The notes beneath the pieces were generated by a model that saw only the letters and a list, made by a program, of their open reading frames with translations, ran no database searches and had not been told where the DNA came from. Of a DNA stretch of 64,000 bases, positions 1-7,878 are shown one piece after another. Every line of letters starts with the position of its first letter. The stretch's first letter is position 1. Position numbers and translations under genes: made by a program. This DNA comes from an uncultured Bacteroidales bacterium (GTDB lineage: Bacteria; Bacteroidota; Bacteroidia; Bacteroidales; F082), in assembly GCA_900318465.1 (NCBI GenBank), contig ONKQ01000015.1:1-64000 (forward strand), written 5' to 3'.

Positions 1-313
1 CATCATCCACAGTCTCGGAAATGTTCACCGTGCCGCCGAAAGTGCCATTCGAATATGTCAGTGTGCCAACGTAGGCGTTGTTGTAGCCCACATAAATCAT
101 GTCGCCCGATTCAAAGTTGACAGTGGCATAATTATACTGTCCGTTATTACCAGTCGGGTCAACAATCACCCTTGAATTGCTGTTGCCGCCATTCACGTCG
201 AGGGTAATTCTGATGCCTTCAGTCTGGTTGTTGGCGGGCATTTGTTCCTTCTTGCACTGCGTGAAGCCTAACACCAAGGCCAAGGCCATCACGAAATAGG
301 TCATTCTTCTCAT
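1..313 (-). CDS. Partial cell-surface lipoprotein, fimbrillin-like style (3' end outside window)
   Basis: The reading frame is open to the left window edge, so only the first 104 codons are seen. It starts with a basic N-terminus, a hydrophobic stretch and a lipobox-like end (VLGFTQCKK), so it should be a lipoprotein with the acylated Cys near residue 20. The visible mature part is beta-rich and Gly/Asn-rich, with phrases such as GDMIYVGYNNAYVGTL that recall fimbrillin-like surface lipoproteins of Bacteroidales. It begins 3 nt after the stop of the 101-residue gene on the same strand, so the two are surely co-transcribed and perhaps translationally coupled. Exact family and function are not determined. 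An internal ATG four codons in is an alternative start. Confidence 0.7.
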   Translation of the reverse strand, partial: MRRMTYFVMALALVLGFTQCKKEQMPANNQTEGIRITLDVNGGNSNSRVIVDPTGNNGQYNYATVNFESGDMIYVGYNNAYVGTLTYSNGTFGGTVNISETVDD

Positions 314-316
314 GGC

Positions 317-622
317 TTAATCCTCCTTCTTTTTAAGTGCCACATAGCCGAGGCCTGCACCCAGCAGAATGACGAGGCCACTGCCCAACGGAGCCTCGCC
401 GATGCCAAGGTTGGTGATGCCGCCATCATCGGTGTTTTCACTGATGCTGTAGCTTCCTCTCAGCAACGCTCCGCCATTTGAGCCGCTTTCTTTCTCGGAA
501 TAATAGTTGTCAAGCATGTCGCCAAAGACACCTTGGGCGGATGCGCTGGCCGGCAGCATCATTCCCGCTGCCAGACCGAGGGAAAACACGATGGTTTTCA
601 GGTTGAATTTACTTTTGTTCAT
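317..622 (-). CDS. Small exported protein with tripartite C-terminal membrane tail
   Basis: A 101-residue protein with a signal peptide at the N-terminus (hydrophobic core about residues 10-28, ending ASASAQ) and a short polar middle. The C-terminus is tripartite: a short APLGSG motif, a hydrophobic segment of about 14 residues (LVILLGAGLGYVAL) and a KKKED basic end. This layout (motif, membrane segment, basic tail) is the general one of exosortase or sortase substrates, but the motif is not PEP-CTERM or LPXTG. It is the first gene of a minus-strand pair with the lipoprotein 3 nt downstream. No family name is recognised. It may equally be a simple C-terminally anchored protein. Confidence 0.75.
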   Translation of the reverse strand: MNKSKFNLKTIVFSLGLAAGMMLPASASAQGVFGDMLDNYYSEKESGSNGGALLRGSYSISENTDDGGITNLGIGEAPLGSGLVILLGAGLGYVALKKKED

Positions 623-861
623 TTTAGATTAAGTGTTTGAGATTTATGATTTTAAGATTTCAAGATTTCAAGATTTCAGGATTTAACTACGAATGGCACG
701 AATATGACGAATCTTTAACAAATTGAATCTTGCAACTTCGTTGCGTATGGATACGAATGGCCAAGCCCAAATTCGTACACATTTGCAGCCTTGGCTGCTG
801 TATTCAAACAACTCATTCGCTTAATTCGTTTAATCCGTAGTTTCATTTCACATTCTGGCAC

Positions 862-902
862 AAAAAAATCCAAGACAAAGCACAATAGCCCTGCCTTGGA
901 TT
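862..902 (-). terminator. Minus-strand intrinsic terminator, possibly of a small RNA or leader
   Basis: On the minus strand AATCCAAG (902-895) pairs with CTTGGATT (874-867), and the stem is followed directly by a run of seven U (868-862). No minus-strand gene ends here. The next gene on that strand starts at 622, so the hairpin ends either a short independent RNA or the leader of that gene. A weak -7-like box (AATATTTG, minus strand, 954-947) lies upstream. Between them CTGGG and CCCAG could form a second stem. Confidence 0.5.
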
Positions 903-1100
903 AAGGTGTACACAAAAGCTGGGAACTGAGTTTTACCCCCACCCAGCAAATATTGTTGATTATCAATAACTTACGAAGATTTGTCACTAATTTTTGTTTT
1001 TTAGAGGCTGCAAAATTACAAAAAAAACTTATCCAAATTCAAAAATCTTGCAGAAATCATGAATTTCAAAAACAAACGCCTTCGTGTCGAAAAAAATCGG

Positions 1101-1108
1101 TAATTTTG
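1101..1108 (+). promoter_or_regulatory. -7 promoter box of fakA-degV
   Basis: TAATTTTG matches the Bacteroidota -7 consensus TAnnTTTG, 26 nt before the ATG at 1134. No clear TTTG -33 element is visible at the usual distance. Confidence 0.55.
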
Positions 1109-1133
1109 CACACAATTTTGGAAAGCCAAAACC

Positions 1134-2801
1134 ATGCAGAAGACCACCCAACTCGATAGCCTGACCTTCGCCGAAATGCTCCACCAAGGCGCGGTGCAGT
1201 TGGGACGCGACAAAAAGGTCGTCAACGACCTGAACGTGTTCCCCATCCCCGACGGCGACACGGGCGACAATATGCTGATGACCCTCCGAGCGGGCTGCGC
1301 ATCATTGCCCGCCTCGAATCCGTCATTGCGAGGAACGAAGCAATCCAGACAAACACTCTTTGAAGTTGCTTCAGCAGCCTCATCGGGCATGTTGCTCGGC
1401 GCGAGAGGCAACTCCGGCGTGATTCTTTCGCGCATCTTCGCGGGTTTAGCAAAAGGCCTGAAAGACATGGTGGAAGCCGACGCAAAAACCTTCGCCAAAG
1501 CCATGCAATCCGCTGTGGACGAGGCTTATAAGTCCGTTCCTGTTCCCGTGGAAGGCACCATCATCACCGTGTTGCGCGAAGGCGCGGCAGGCGCAGATGC
1601 CAACGGCGACCTCAACCATTATTTTGAAACGCTTTTGGAGGCCATGCAAACCTCCCTTGACCATACGCCCGAACTGCTCCCAGTGCTGAAAGACGCTGGC
1701 GTGGTGGACAGCGGCGGCGCGGGCTTGTTGAGCATTTTCCGTGGCATGAACGACGCGCTGAACGGCAACATCTCCGACGAGGAAATCGCCCCAACGACGG
1801 CCTCGACACCTACAGTTGAACTCGACAAATTCACCGAAAACAGCACGCTCGAATTCGGCTATTGCACGGAGTTTCTGCTCCGCCTGATGCGCTCCAAAGT
1901 CGATTTGGGAGCCTTCGACGAGAAGGTGGTTTTCGACTACCTAAACCGCGTGGGCGAGTCGGTGGTGGCTTTCCGCGAAGGCACTATCATTAAGGTGCAT
2001 GTGCATACCTTCACGCCGGGCGCGATTCTCAACGAAATGCAGAAATACGGCGAGTTCCTGACCCTCAAAATCGAGAACATGGCGCTGCAACACCATCAAT
2101 CGACCAACCAAAACAACGCCTCGTTCAAGGTGCCGCCGAAGAAATACGGCGTGGTGACGGTGGCATCGGGCGAGGGACTCATCAACGCTTTCCGCGAAAT
2201 CGGGGCCGACGAGGTGATTGCTGGTGGCCAGACCATGAACCCCTCTACGCAGGACTTTTTGGATGCTTTCGCCAAAATCAACGCCCAACATATCCTCGTT
2301 TTCCCCAACAACAATAACATCAAAATGGCCGCCGACCAAGCCGCCGAACTTTATAAAGGTGCTGACATTCATGTGCTTCCATCGGCCACTATCGGCGAAG
2401 GCTACTATGGCATCGGCTCCATCGACCGCGACAATGCCAATGTCGAGGAAGTCATCACGAGCGTCACGGAAATCATGCAAAGCGTGGTGACGGGCATGGT
2501 CAGCACCGCCATCCGCGATGCCGAGGGCGACCAAGTGAGCGTCCGCAAGGGCGATTATGTCGGTTACAGCGGCAAGCAACTCCTTTCCGACAGCCTCAAT
2601 CGCGTTGAGGCCGCCAAAGTCCTCGTTGAACGCCTCGGCGCAGCCTCCCGTGATGTAATGCTCATCTTTTTCGGAGAGCAAGTCCCTAAAAATGAAGCAG
2701 AAAGCATCGTCGCCGACCTGCAAACCCAATACAAGAACCTTGAAATTATGTTGAACAACGGCCAACAACCGATTTATGATTATATTTTTGTTTTATGCTG
2801 A
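1134..2801 (+). CDS. fakA: DAK2-domain fatty acid kinase subunit (FakA/YloV-like)
   Basis: A 555-residue cytoplasmic protein of the YloV/FakA family, which phosphorylates fatty acids held by a FakB (DegV-type) partner so that exogenous or recycled acyl chains can enter lipid synthesis. The N-terminal DAK2/Dha kinase-like domain shows the ATP/Mg motif NVFPIPDGDTGDNM (about residues 34-47) and the conserved AASSGMLLGARGNSGVI block (81-97). The middle and C-terminal domains follow, ending in NNGQQPIYDY, typical of the family. The DegV gene overlaps its 3' end by 7 nt, which is the FakB partner in context. Oddity: residues of about 59-72 (PASNPSLRGTKQSR) are an extra loop encoded by a dispersed 28-bp repeat inserted in frame between two conserved blocks. 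The ATG at 1134 is chosen because it follows the promoter and begins the family's usual N-terminus. Confidence 0.88.
   Translation: MQKTTQLDSLTFAEMLHQGAVQLGRDKKVVNDLNVFPIPDGDTGDNMLMTLRAGCASLPASNPSLRGTKQSRQTLFEVASAASSGMLLGARGNSGVILSRIFAGLAKGLKDMVEADAKTFAKAMQSAVDEAYKSVPVPVEGTIITVLREGAAGADANGDLNHYFETLLEAMQTSLDHTPELLPVLKDAGVVDSGGAGLLSIFRGMNDALNGNISDEEIAPTTASTPTVELDKFTENSTLEFGYCTEFLLRLMRSKVDLGAFDEKVVFDYLNRVGESVVAFREGTIIKVHVHTFTPGAILNEMQKYGEFLTLKIENMALQHHQSTNQNNASFKVPPKKYGVVTVASGEGLINAFREIGADEVIAGGQTMNPSTQDFLDAFAKINAQHILVFPNNNNIKMAADQAAELYKGADIHVLPSATIGEGYYGIGSIDRDNANVEEVITSVTEIMQSVVTGMVSTAIRDAEGDQVSVRKGDYVGYSGKQLLSDSLNRVEAAKVLVERLGAASRDVMLIFFGEQVPKNEAESIVADLQTQYKNLEIMLNNGQQPIYDYIFVLC
1321..1348 (+). 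repeat. Dispersed short repeat inserted in frame in fakA
   Basis: The 28 bp beginning CGTCATTGCGAGGAACGAAG and ending caatccag are the reverse complement, with few changes, of the GGACTGCTTCGTTC..CGCAGTGACG segment found at about 48335-48360 and 57681-57706. Here the element is read as NPSLRGTKQSR inside the kinase domain without breaking the frame. Confidence 0.75.
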
Positions 2802-3673
2802 CATTTTTTAGCGACACCGATTGCGACATCACTCCCAAGGAGTGCGCCGCATACAACATCAAACTCATCTCGATGCCTTACACCGTGGGCGAACAGGTGG
2901 TTTATCCCTACATCGACTTCGACGAATTCGATTCCCACAAATTTTATGACATGCTCCGCGCAGGCACCATGCCGACCACAAGCGCGATGAGCGAAGAGGC
3001 TTATACCCAATACTTTGAGCCTGAATTTGCCGCCGGAAACGACATCCTTTATGTGCATTTCTCATCGGGTACTTCCAACACTTTCAACATCATGCATCAG
3101 GCGTTGGAGAAACTGAAGGCGAAGTATCCCGAGCGCAAGTTTTATGAGGTTGACACATTGGGAATCAGTGCGTTATGCTACAATATCGTCCTCGAAGTGG
3201 CCGACCTGCTGAAAGCGGGCAAGACCGCCAAGGAAATCGTGGAATGGGCCAAAGTGGAAGTGCCGAAATTCCCGATGTATTTCTTCGCCGACGACCTGAA
3301 ATTCTTCCGCCGCAGCGGTCGCGTGAGCGGTTTGGCCGCCACAATGGGCGGTTTCATCGGCATCCGACCCATTATCCACCTCAACGACGAGGGCAAGATG
3401 GTGAGCATCGGCAAGGAAACCGGTCGCGCCAAGGCAATCGCACGTTTGGTGCAATATGTCGAAGACCTCGGCGAGGATGTGAAGGCCCACCGTGTGGTCA
3501 TCGGCCACTCTGACTGCCCCGACATCGCCGCCGAAGCCGAAAGACAACTGAAGGAGAAGTTCGGCCAAGACCTGAATGTCATCACCACCGTCGTCAACCC
3601 TACCATCGGCAGCCACTGCGGGCCTAACGCCATCGGCATCTGCTTCCACGCCAAACATCGTATGCAAGGATAG
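2795..3673 (+). CDS. degV: DegV family fatty-acid-binding protein (FakB-like)
   Basis: A 292-residue DegV-fold protein that binds a single fatty acid and presents the carboxylate to FakA. The family motifs are clear: GTMPTTSAMSEE (about 57-68), HFSSGTSNTF (about 88-97, the lipid-carboxylate loop), DDLKFFRRSGRVS (about 166-178) and the C-terminal PTIGSHCGPNAIGICF (268-283). Length is normal for the family. Its ATG lies inside the last codons of fakA (ATGCTGA), so the two proteins are translationally coupled, consistent with a kinase plus binding-protein pair. No transmembrane segment or signal peptide. Confidence 0.9.
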   Translation: MLTFFSDTDCDITPKECAAYNIKLISMPYTVGEQVVYPYIDFDEFDSHKFYDMLRAGTMPTTSAMSEEAYTQYFEPEFAAGNDILYVHFSSGTSNTFNIMHQALEKLKAKYPERKFYEVDTLGISALCYNIVLEVADLLKAGKTAKEIVEWAKVEVPKFPMYFFADDLKFFRRSGRVSGLAATMGGFIGIRPIIHLNDEGKMVSIGKETGRAKAIARLVQYVEDLGEDVKAHRVVIGHSDCPDIAAEAERQLKEKFGQDLNVITTVVNPTIGSHCGPNAIGICFHAKHRMQG

Positions 3674-3795
3674 GCTGGATTACCTTAAGCCTTTTCTCCC
3701 AAAAACTACATTTTTCCGACGAGTCTGGAATTTTGAGCTCCTCAACGACGGTTCAGTGACGATAATAATGGACTCGAAGAGAAAAGAATAAATTT

Positions 3796-4425
3796 TTATT
3801 CTATTGGTGAATGCGTGACGACAAAGCGCTTAACCACCTCGTTGTTATTTGGATAAAGATGAATCAAATATATTCCTTCATCGAACTGACTCGTGTCGAT
3901 GTATAAATTCCCAGAAAAATTCCAATCCAAAACTTCTTGACCTTGGTAGCTATTCACTGTAAAATGACAATAAGGAATCGACTCATCTGCAAAACAAACT
4001 GTTGCACCATCTGTGGCAGGGTTTGGATATAAATAGACACGAGGAGTAATCTCTGGATAATAGCACGAAACTTCGCTATAGGAACTGGAACCAAATTCAT
4101 TAACTGCCTGAATTATATAACGATTCATCCCTTCAAACGGATATAGGTCAATGTAGTTGGTGCTGGTGGTTTCACCAAGAAACACATTATATGGTCTACT
4201 AAATTGATTATTGCTATCTTTCATAAGAAAAACAACGGAAATTCGATAATAATCAGCATAAGGAACCCTATTCCATGATAACCTTATGTGGTCATCGTAT
4301 GCAACCGCCGATAAACTGTTTGGCGCGGTGGGAGGCTCTTTTTTATTGCAGGAGGTGACAAACATTAATAGCAAGGATAACAATGCTGTTGTCAATAATG
4401 TTTCAAAATGTGATCTTTTCTTCAT
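3796..4425 (-). CDS. Lipoprotein with fibronectin type III-like domain and C-terminal T9SS-like sorting domain
   Basis: A 209-residue protein with a lipoprotein signal (hydrophobic residues about 9-23, lipobox FVTSC, Cys 26). Residues of about 35-120 look like a single fibronectin type III fold (PPTAPNSLSAV..IRLSWNRV..YYRISV...YIIQAVNEFGSS). The C-terminal 80 residues carry the T9SS type A-like pattern YLYPNPATDGATV...GIYLIHLYP...KRFVV. A lipobox together with a T9SS domain is unusual, since one anchors by lipid and the other is normally cleaved at the surface. The gene is visibly more A+T-rich than the flanking fak genes, which may mean later acquisition. Function unknown. Confidence 0.75.
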   Translation of the reverse strand: MKKRSHFETLLTTALLSLLLMFVTSCNKKEPPTAPNSLSAVAYDDHIRLSWNRVPYADYYRISVVFLMKDSNNQFSRPYNVFLGETTSTNYIDLYPFEGMNRYIIQAVNEFGSSSYSEVSCYYPEITPRVYLYPNPATDGATVCFADESIPYCHFTVNSYQGQEVLDWNFSGNLYIDTSQFDEGIYLIHLYPNNNEVVKRFVVTHSPIE

Positions 4426-4445
4426 ACGATATAGTAATCAAGGGT

Positions 4446-5339
4446 TCAGTTGTTCGTGTCGTTTGCTTTGTCATCAGTCTCTTTCGGCAATTTCGGTGAA
4501 GTCTTCTCAATCTGCTTCTCGTTGTTTGTCACGCGGCGTTCCACTTTCTTTATATCCTCTGCTGCTGGAAGGTTTTCGGGATGTATACCGCGCTGTCCCA
4601 ACATCTTGCGAACGCTGATGTTGTTCTGTATATGCTCCTGCGTAATCGAATTCTCGCCCTGCAAATCCTTCTGCTCCACATTGTAATTGGTCATTTCTGT
4701 GGCGAGATTTTTTGCGGCAATGGTAAGCGTGGGCAAAAAGTCGGCCAAGGGTCTCGTGGACTTGATACCAAGGCGTTTTTTCATGTCTTCCGTTGTGTAA
4801 CCGCCAAACAACGCCGTGTCGCCTTTCGAGCGTATGCGCCCAAAGCCTTTGTCGTCCACGCCTCGTTCGTAGATGTTTCTCGAAAGTTGCTTTTCTGATG
4901 TGCGCAACCGCTCGCGGGTTTCCAATCGGGACAATTGCTCAAGATGTTCCGCAATCAATTCGGCACGGCGGGTCTGCAAAGCAAAATAGCCTTGTGCAAA
5001 AGCCACTTCCTCTTTCTTCGGGTCGCCGTTTTGTGCAATGAGATAACAAGCATAACGGGTCAGCATGAAATCGGTAATTTCTCTCTGCGAACCGCTGCCC
5101 AAGGTGACCATTTTCGTGACCTCACGAAAATGGTCATCCACATTGACATTCTGCATTTTACAGGATTCGACGGCACGGCTGATGGCCACAAGAAAATTCT
5201 CCCATCGCGCATAACCCAATACGGTCTGCAACTCCCTTGCAAACCACACTTCCACCTGTTCCTTATCGTCTTCACCATTGATGTAATGCATGATGTCATC
5301 AAAGGCTTGCTTATGTTGGTTGATTCTGATGATGTCCAT
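4446..5339 (-). CDS. dinD: DinD-like DNA damage-inducible protein
   Basis: A 297-residue protein of the DinD family. The N-terminal half has the BRO-N-like sequence VEVWFARELQTVLGYARWENF (about 30-50) and TDFMLTRYACYLIAQNGDPKKEEVA (about 89-113), both hallmarks of DinD. The C-terminal half has GRIRSKGDTALFGGYTTEDMKKRLGI, with a basic, low-complexity tail. In E. coli DinD is SOS-induced and acts on RecA filaments. No LexA-type operator was recognised here, so the regulation is unknown. The gene is monocistronic, with a -7 box (minus, 5366-5359) close before the ATG. DinD genes in Bacteroidota often travel with mobile DNA, but no such neighbours are seen. Confidence 0.85.
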   Translation of the reverse strand: MDIIRINQHKQAFDDIMHYINGEDDKEQVEVWFARELQTVLGYARWENFLVAISRAVESCKMQNVNVDDHFREVTKMVTLGSGSQREITDFMLTRYACYLIAQNGDPKKEEVAFAQGYFALQTRRAELIAEHLEQLSRLETRERLRTSEKQLSRNIYERGVDDKGFGRIRSKGDTALFGGYTTEDMKKRLGIKSTRPLADFLPTLTIAAKNLATEMTNYNVEQKDLQGENSITQEHIQNNISVRKMLGQRGIHPENLPAAEDIKKVERRVTNNEKQIEKTSPKLPKETDDKANDTNN

Positions 5340-5358
5340 TGTTCCAATTATTGAACCG

Positions 5359-5366
5359 CAAAATTA
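5359..5366 (-). promoter_or_regulatory. -7 promoter box of dinD
   Basis: On the minus strand this is TAATTTTG, a full match to TAnnTTTG, about 20 nt before the dinD ATG. Confidence 0.55.
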
Positions 5367-5407
5367 TTCAAAAGAAATGAAATACGCAAGATTTCAAAAG
5401 AATTGCC

Positions 5408-5415
5408 TATTTTTG
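5408..5415 (+). promoter_or_regulatory. -7 promoter box of the GNAT-like gene
   Basis: TATTTTTG matches TAnnTTTG. Transcription would begin near 5422, at the start of the hairpin repeat in the 5' leader of the gene at 5493. Confidence 0.5.
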
Positions 5416-5417
5416 CA

Positions 5418-5452
5418 CTCCCCCATTAAGGGGACGCCCGAAGGGTGGGGAG
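5418..5452. repeat. Palindromic repeat in 5' leader
   Basis: CTCCCCCATTAAGGGG.. faces ..GGGTGGGGAGG, giving a G/C-rich hairpin between the promoter box at 5408 and the ATG at 5493. It looks like one of the dispersed palindromic elements of this genome and would form in the 5' untranslated RNA. Confidence 0.5.
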
Positions 5453-5492
5453 GTAACCGAACAACTAAACAACAGAACAACTGTATATTAAA

Positions 5493-6611
5493 ATGATAAC
5501 CGTCGAAGAGGTACTGACCAAAAAGCAGCAAAAGGAGTTCATCGACTTCCCGCTGAAACTCTACAAGGGCAACCCCTACTACACGCCACCCTTGTACATG
5601 GACGAGAAGAAAATCTTCCGTAAGGACTTCGTTTACAACGACATGTGCGAGTCTGTCCATTTCAACGCTTACAAGGATGGCAAGATGGCGGGGCGCATTT
5701 CGGGCATCCTGCAACGCGCCGCCAACGAAAAGACGGGCGAGAAACAGGTGCGCTTTTCGCATTTCGATGTCATTGAGGATGAGGAAGTTGCTCACGAACT
5801 GCTGAAAACCGTTGAGAACTGGGCGAAGCAAATCGGCATGAATGAGGTGATTGGTCCGTTGGGCTATTCCGACCTCGAGCGCGAAGGCCTGCTCATCGAG
5901 GGTTTCGACTATCCCGCCACCTTCGAGGAAAGTTACAACTATCCATATTATCAACGCTTTATCGAGAACTACGGCTACCAAAAAGACGTGGACTGGACGG
6001 GCAGTCGCTTGCGCATTCCCAAAGATTACGACGGCGAGGTCGATAAGTTGGCCGCCTTCGTGATGAAACGTTACAACCTGCACCTCGGAACGGCACGCAA
6101 CACCAACGAATTCATCAAGAAATACGCCGACGGCATTTTCGAATTGCTCGACAAGTCCTACGAACTGCTCTACGGCACCGTGCCCTTCACCGAAGGCATG
6201 AAAAAGATGATGATCGACAACTTCAAGCTCGTCATCGACGTGAAATACGCCGCCGTCATCCTCGACGAAAACGAGAAAATGATTTGCTTCGGGCTGGCTT
6301 TCCCCGCCATCGCCGATGCAGTGCGACCTTCGGGCGGGCGACTGACACCTCTTACATTAATAAGGTTGCTCAAGGCCTTGAAAAAGCCCAACGTCATCGA
6401 CCTCTGCCTCATCGGTGTGGAACCGGAATGGCTCAACCGAGGCGTGAGTGTCATCATTTCCGCCGAGATGATGAAGATGCTCAAACGTATCGATTATGCC
6501 GAAACCAACGCCAATTTGGAGGAGAATTACGCGATACAAAACCAATGGAAACGGTTTGATGAACAGAAGATTAAACGACGTCGCTGCTACATCAAGCAAA
6601 TAGGTATGTAG
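5493..6611 (+). CDS. GNAT-fold acetyltransferase-like protein
   Basis: A 372-residue soluble protein. The N-terminal part (VEEVLTKKQQKEFIDFPLKLYKG..YYTPPLYMDEK) and the core stretches around RISGILQRAANEKTG and VIGPLGYSDLEREGLLIEG resemble large GNAT-type proteins of the YghO group found in Bacteroidota. The C-terminal GVEPEWLNRGVSVIISAEMMKML segment looks like a second GNAT-like lobe. No signal peptide or membrane segment. The substrate is unknown. The gene lies upstream of plsX, which may hint at a lipid-related acyl transfer, but that is inference from position only. A 167-nt gap separates it from plsX. Confidence 0.6.
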   Translation: MITVEEVLTKKQQKEFIDFPLKLYKGNPYYTPPLYMDEKKIFRKDFVYNDMCESVHFNAYKDGKMAGRISGILQRAANEKTGEKQVRFSHFDVIEDEEVAHELLKTVENWAKQIGMNEVIGPLGYSDLEREGLLIEGFDYPATFEESYNYPYYQRFIENYGYQKDVDWTGSRLRIPKDYDGEVDKLAAFVMKRYNLHLGTARNTNEFIKKYADGIFELLDKSYELLYGTVPFTEGMKKMMIDNFKLVIDVKYAAVILDENEKMICFGLAFPAIADAVRPSGGRLTPLTLIRLLKALKKPNVIDLCLIGVEPEWLNRGVSVIISAEMMKMLKRIDYAETNANLEENYAIQNQWKRFDEQKIKRRRCYIKQIGM

Positions 6612-6778
6612 TTTATTCACAAAACCGTCAAAACTTTCAAAACAATGGATATTCCTATGAAAAATGTGCAACGGCTCCACAACCGTGTCGCCGACGGAAA
6701 GCAGCCGGTTGGCGTGCTTTCCAACTTCAAAAAAGGTTTTGTCTGTTTTGTAAGTTTTGTTACAAAAAAGAATTGAGC

Positions 6779-7798
6779 ATGATAAAAATCCTCATAGACT
6801 GCTTCGGCGGCGACCACAGCCCCGAGGCCAATGTGGACGGAGCATTAGCAGCAATGGCCAAAATGCCCGACCTACATCTCATCCTGACTGGCGACGAAGC
6901 CACCTTGCAGAACTACTTGAAGACCAAGACCTTCAACGCTTCGCGCATCGAAATCGTCCACGCGCCAGAGGTCATCGGCTGCGAGGAACGCCCCATCGAT
7001 GCTATCCGACTGAAACGCGAAAGTTCGATGATCAAGGCCGTGCGCCTCTTGCGCGACCGCGACGACATCAACGCGATGGTCAGCACGGGTTCCACGGGAG
7101 CCTTGGTGGCCGCCGCCTTGACCCGCATCGGGCGCGTGAAAGGCGTGATACGCCCCGCCTTCTGCCCCATCCTGCCCACCATGGACGGCGGCATCGTTGG
7201 CATTTGCGACAGCGGCGCGAATGTGGAGGTCACACCAGAACATTTGCGGCAATTCGCCATCATGGCAAGCCTTTACATGGAAAAAGTCTATAGCATTGAA
7301 AAACCGCGAGTTGCTTTGCTTAATGTAGGAAAAGAAGCAGAAAAAGGCGACGAAATTCGACAAAAGGCACACTTTTTGCTGAGTGAAACGCCCGAAATCC
7401 ATTTTGTGGGCAACATGGAGAGCCGCGACCTGCTTTCGGGCAACTACGACGTGGTGGTGTGCGACGGTTTTTCGGGCAACGTACTGGTGAAAACAACGGA
7501 AGGAACCGCCTTGGAATTGTTGAAAAAGCTGAAGAAGGACATCTATTCGAGGCCAATTTACAAGTTGGGTGCGTTGCTGATGAAACGGATGTTCATGGAA
7601 GAAAAGGAGTTCATGAACTATCAAAACTACGGCGGCAGCGTCCTCCTCGGCACGGAGAAAACGGTGGTGAAAGGCCACGGATCCAGCAAGGCCACGGCGA
7701 TGGAGAAGTGCATCGAGCAAGCCTACAAGATGGAAATCAGTTCGCTTTCGGCGACGATGGAAGAGATTATTATGAAGTATGAGCACTATGAATATTGA
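6779..7798 (+). CDS. plsX: Phosphate acyltransferase PlsX
   Basis: A 339-residue soluble enzyme that makes acyl-phosphate from acyl-ACP, feeding PlsY in phospholipid synthesis. Visible family blocks are DCFGGDHSPEANVDGA, the RESSMIKAVRLLRD motif, STGSTGALVAAA, CDSGANVEVTPEHLRQFAIM and VVVCDGFSGNVLVKTTEG. Length is normal. The ATG at 6779 is preferred over an in-frame TTG two codons upstream. An acyl carrier protein gene follows about 120 nt downstream, which fits the substrate. rpmF, often next to plsX in other bacteria, is absent here. Confidence 0.93.
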   Translation: MIKILIDCFGGDHSPEANVDGALAAMAKMPDLHLILTGDEATLQNYLKTKTFNASRIEIVHAPEVIGCEERPIDAIRLKRESSMIKAVRLLRDRDDINAMVSTGSTGALVAAALTRIGRVKGVIRPAFCPILPTMDGGIVGICDSGANVEVTPEHLRQFAIMASLYMEKVYSIEKPRVALLNVGKEAEKGDEIRQKAHFLLSETPEIHFVGNMESRDLLSGNYDVVVCDGFSGNVLVKTTEGTALELLKKLKKDIYSRPIYKLGALLMKRMFMEEKEFMNYQNYGGSVLLGTEKTVVKGHGSSKATAMEKCIEQAYKMEISSLSATMEEIIMKYEHYEY

Positions 7799-7803
7799 AT
7801 ATT

Positions 7804-7878
7804 GGCTGTTAGCTATTAGCCTTTAGCTGTTAGCCGGCGTAACTGTGGCTAATGGCTAACAGCTAAAAGCTAAAAGCC
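7804..7878. repeat. Long imperfect inverted repeat before acpP
   Basis: A left arm at 7804-7835 (starting ggctgttagctattagcc) and a right arm at 7847-7878 (ending agctaaaagccc-like text) are near-perfect reverse complements, made of tandem TTAGC words. They can fold into a hairpin of about 32 bp between plsX and acpP. It is followed at about 7885-7909 by the aaatctgaaatcttgaaat repeat seen inverted near 650-680. Either a transcript-stabilising or terminating hairpin, or a dispersed repeat. Confidence 0.6.

Larger units (their letters stand above)
623..1133. other. Gene-free, repeat-rich intergenic region
   Basis: No credible protein gene lies here. From about 645 to 680 there are short tandem repeats of the type aagatttc. 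From about 684 to 843 there are degenerate copies of an intergenic repeat family built on ATTCG, ATTAAG and TAATCCGTAGTT words. A perfect hairpin GCAGCC-TT-GGCTGC sits at 785-798. A strong minus-strand terminator-like hairpin lies at 862-902 and a plus-strand promoter box for the FakA gene at 1101-1108. Confidence 0.7.

Noticed and set aside
953-1159. A 68-codon plus-strand frame ahead of fakA.
   Set aside because: It overlaps the promoter and the fakA start, is A/T-rich at first and has no family resemblance.
6645-6776. A 43-codon open frame between the GNAT-like gene and plsX (starts MDIPMKNVQRLHNRVADG).
   Set aside because: It has no recognisable domain, ends in low-complexity FVCFVSFV text and shows no rpmF (L32) resemblance, so it is more likely leader or repeat sequence than a gene.
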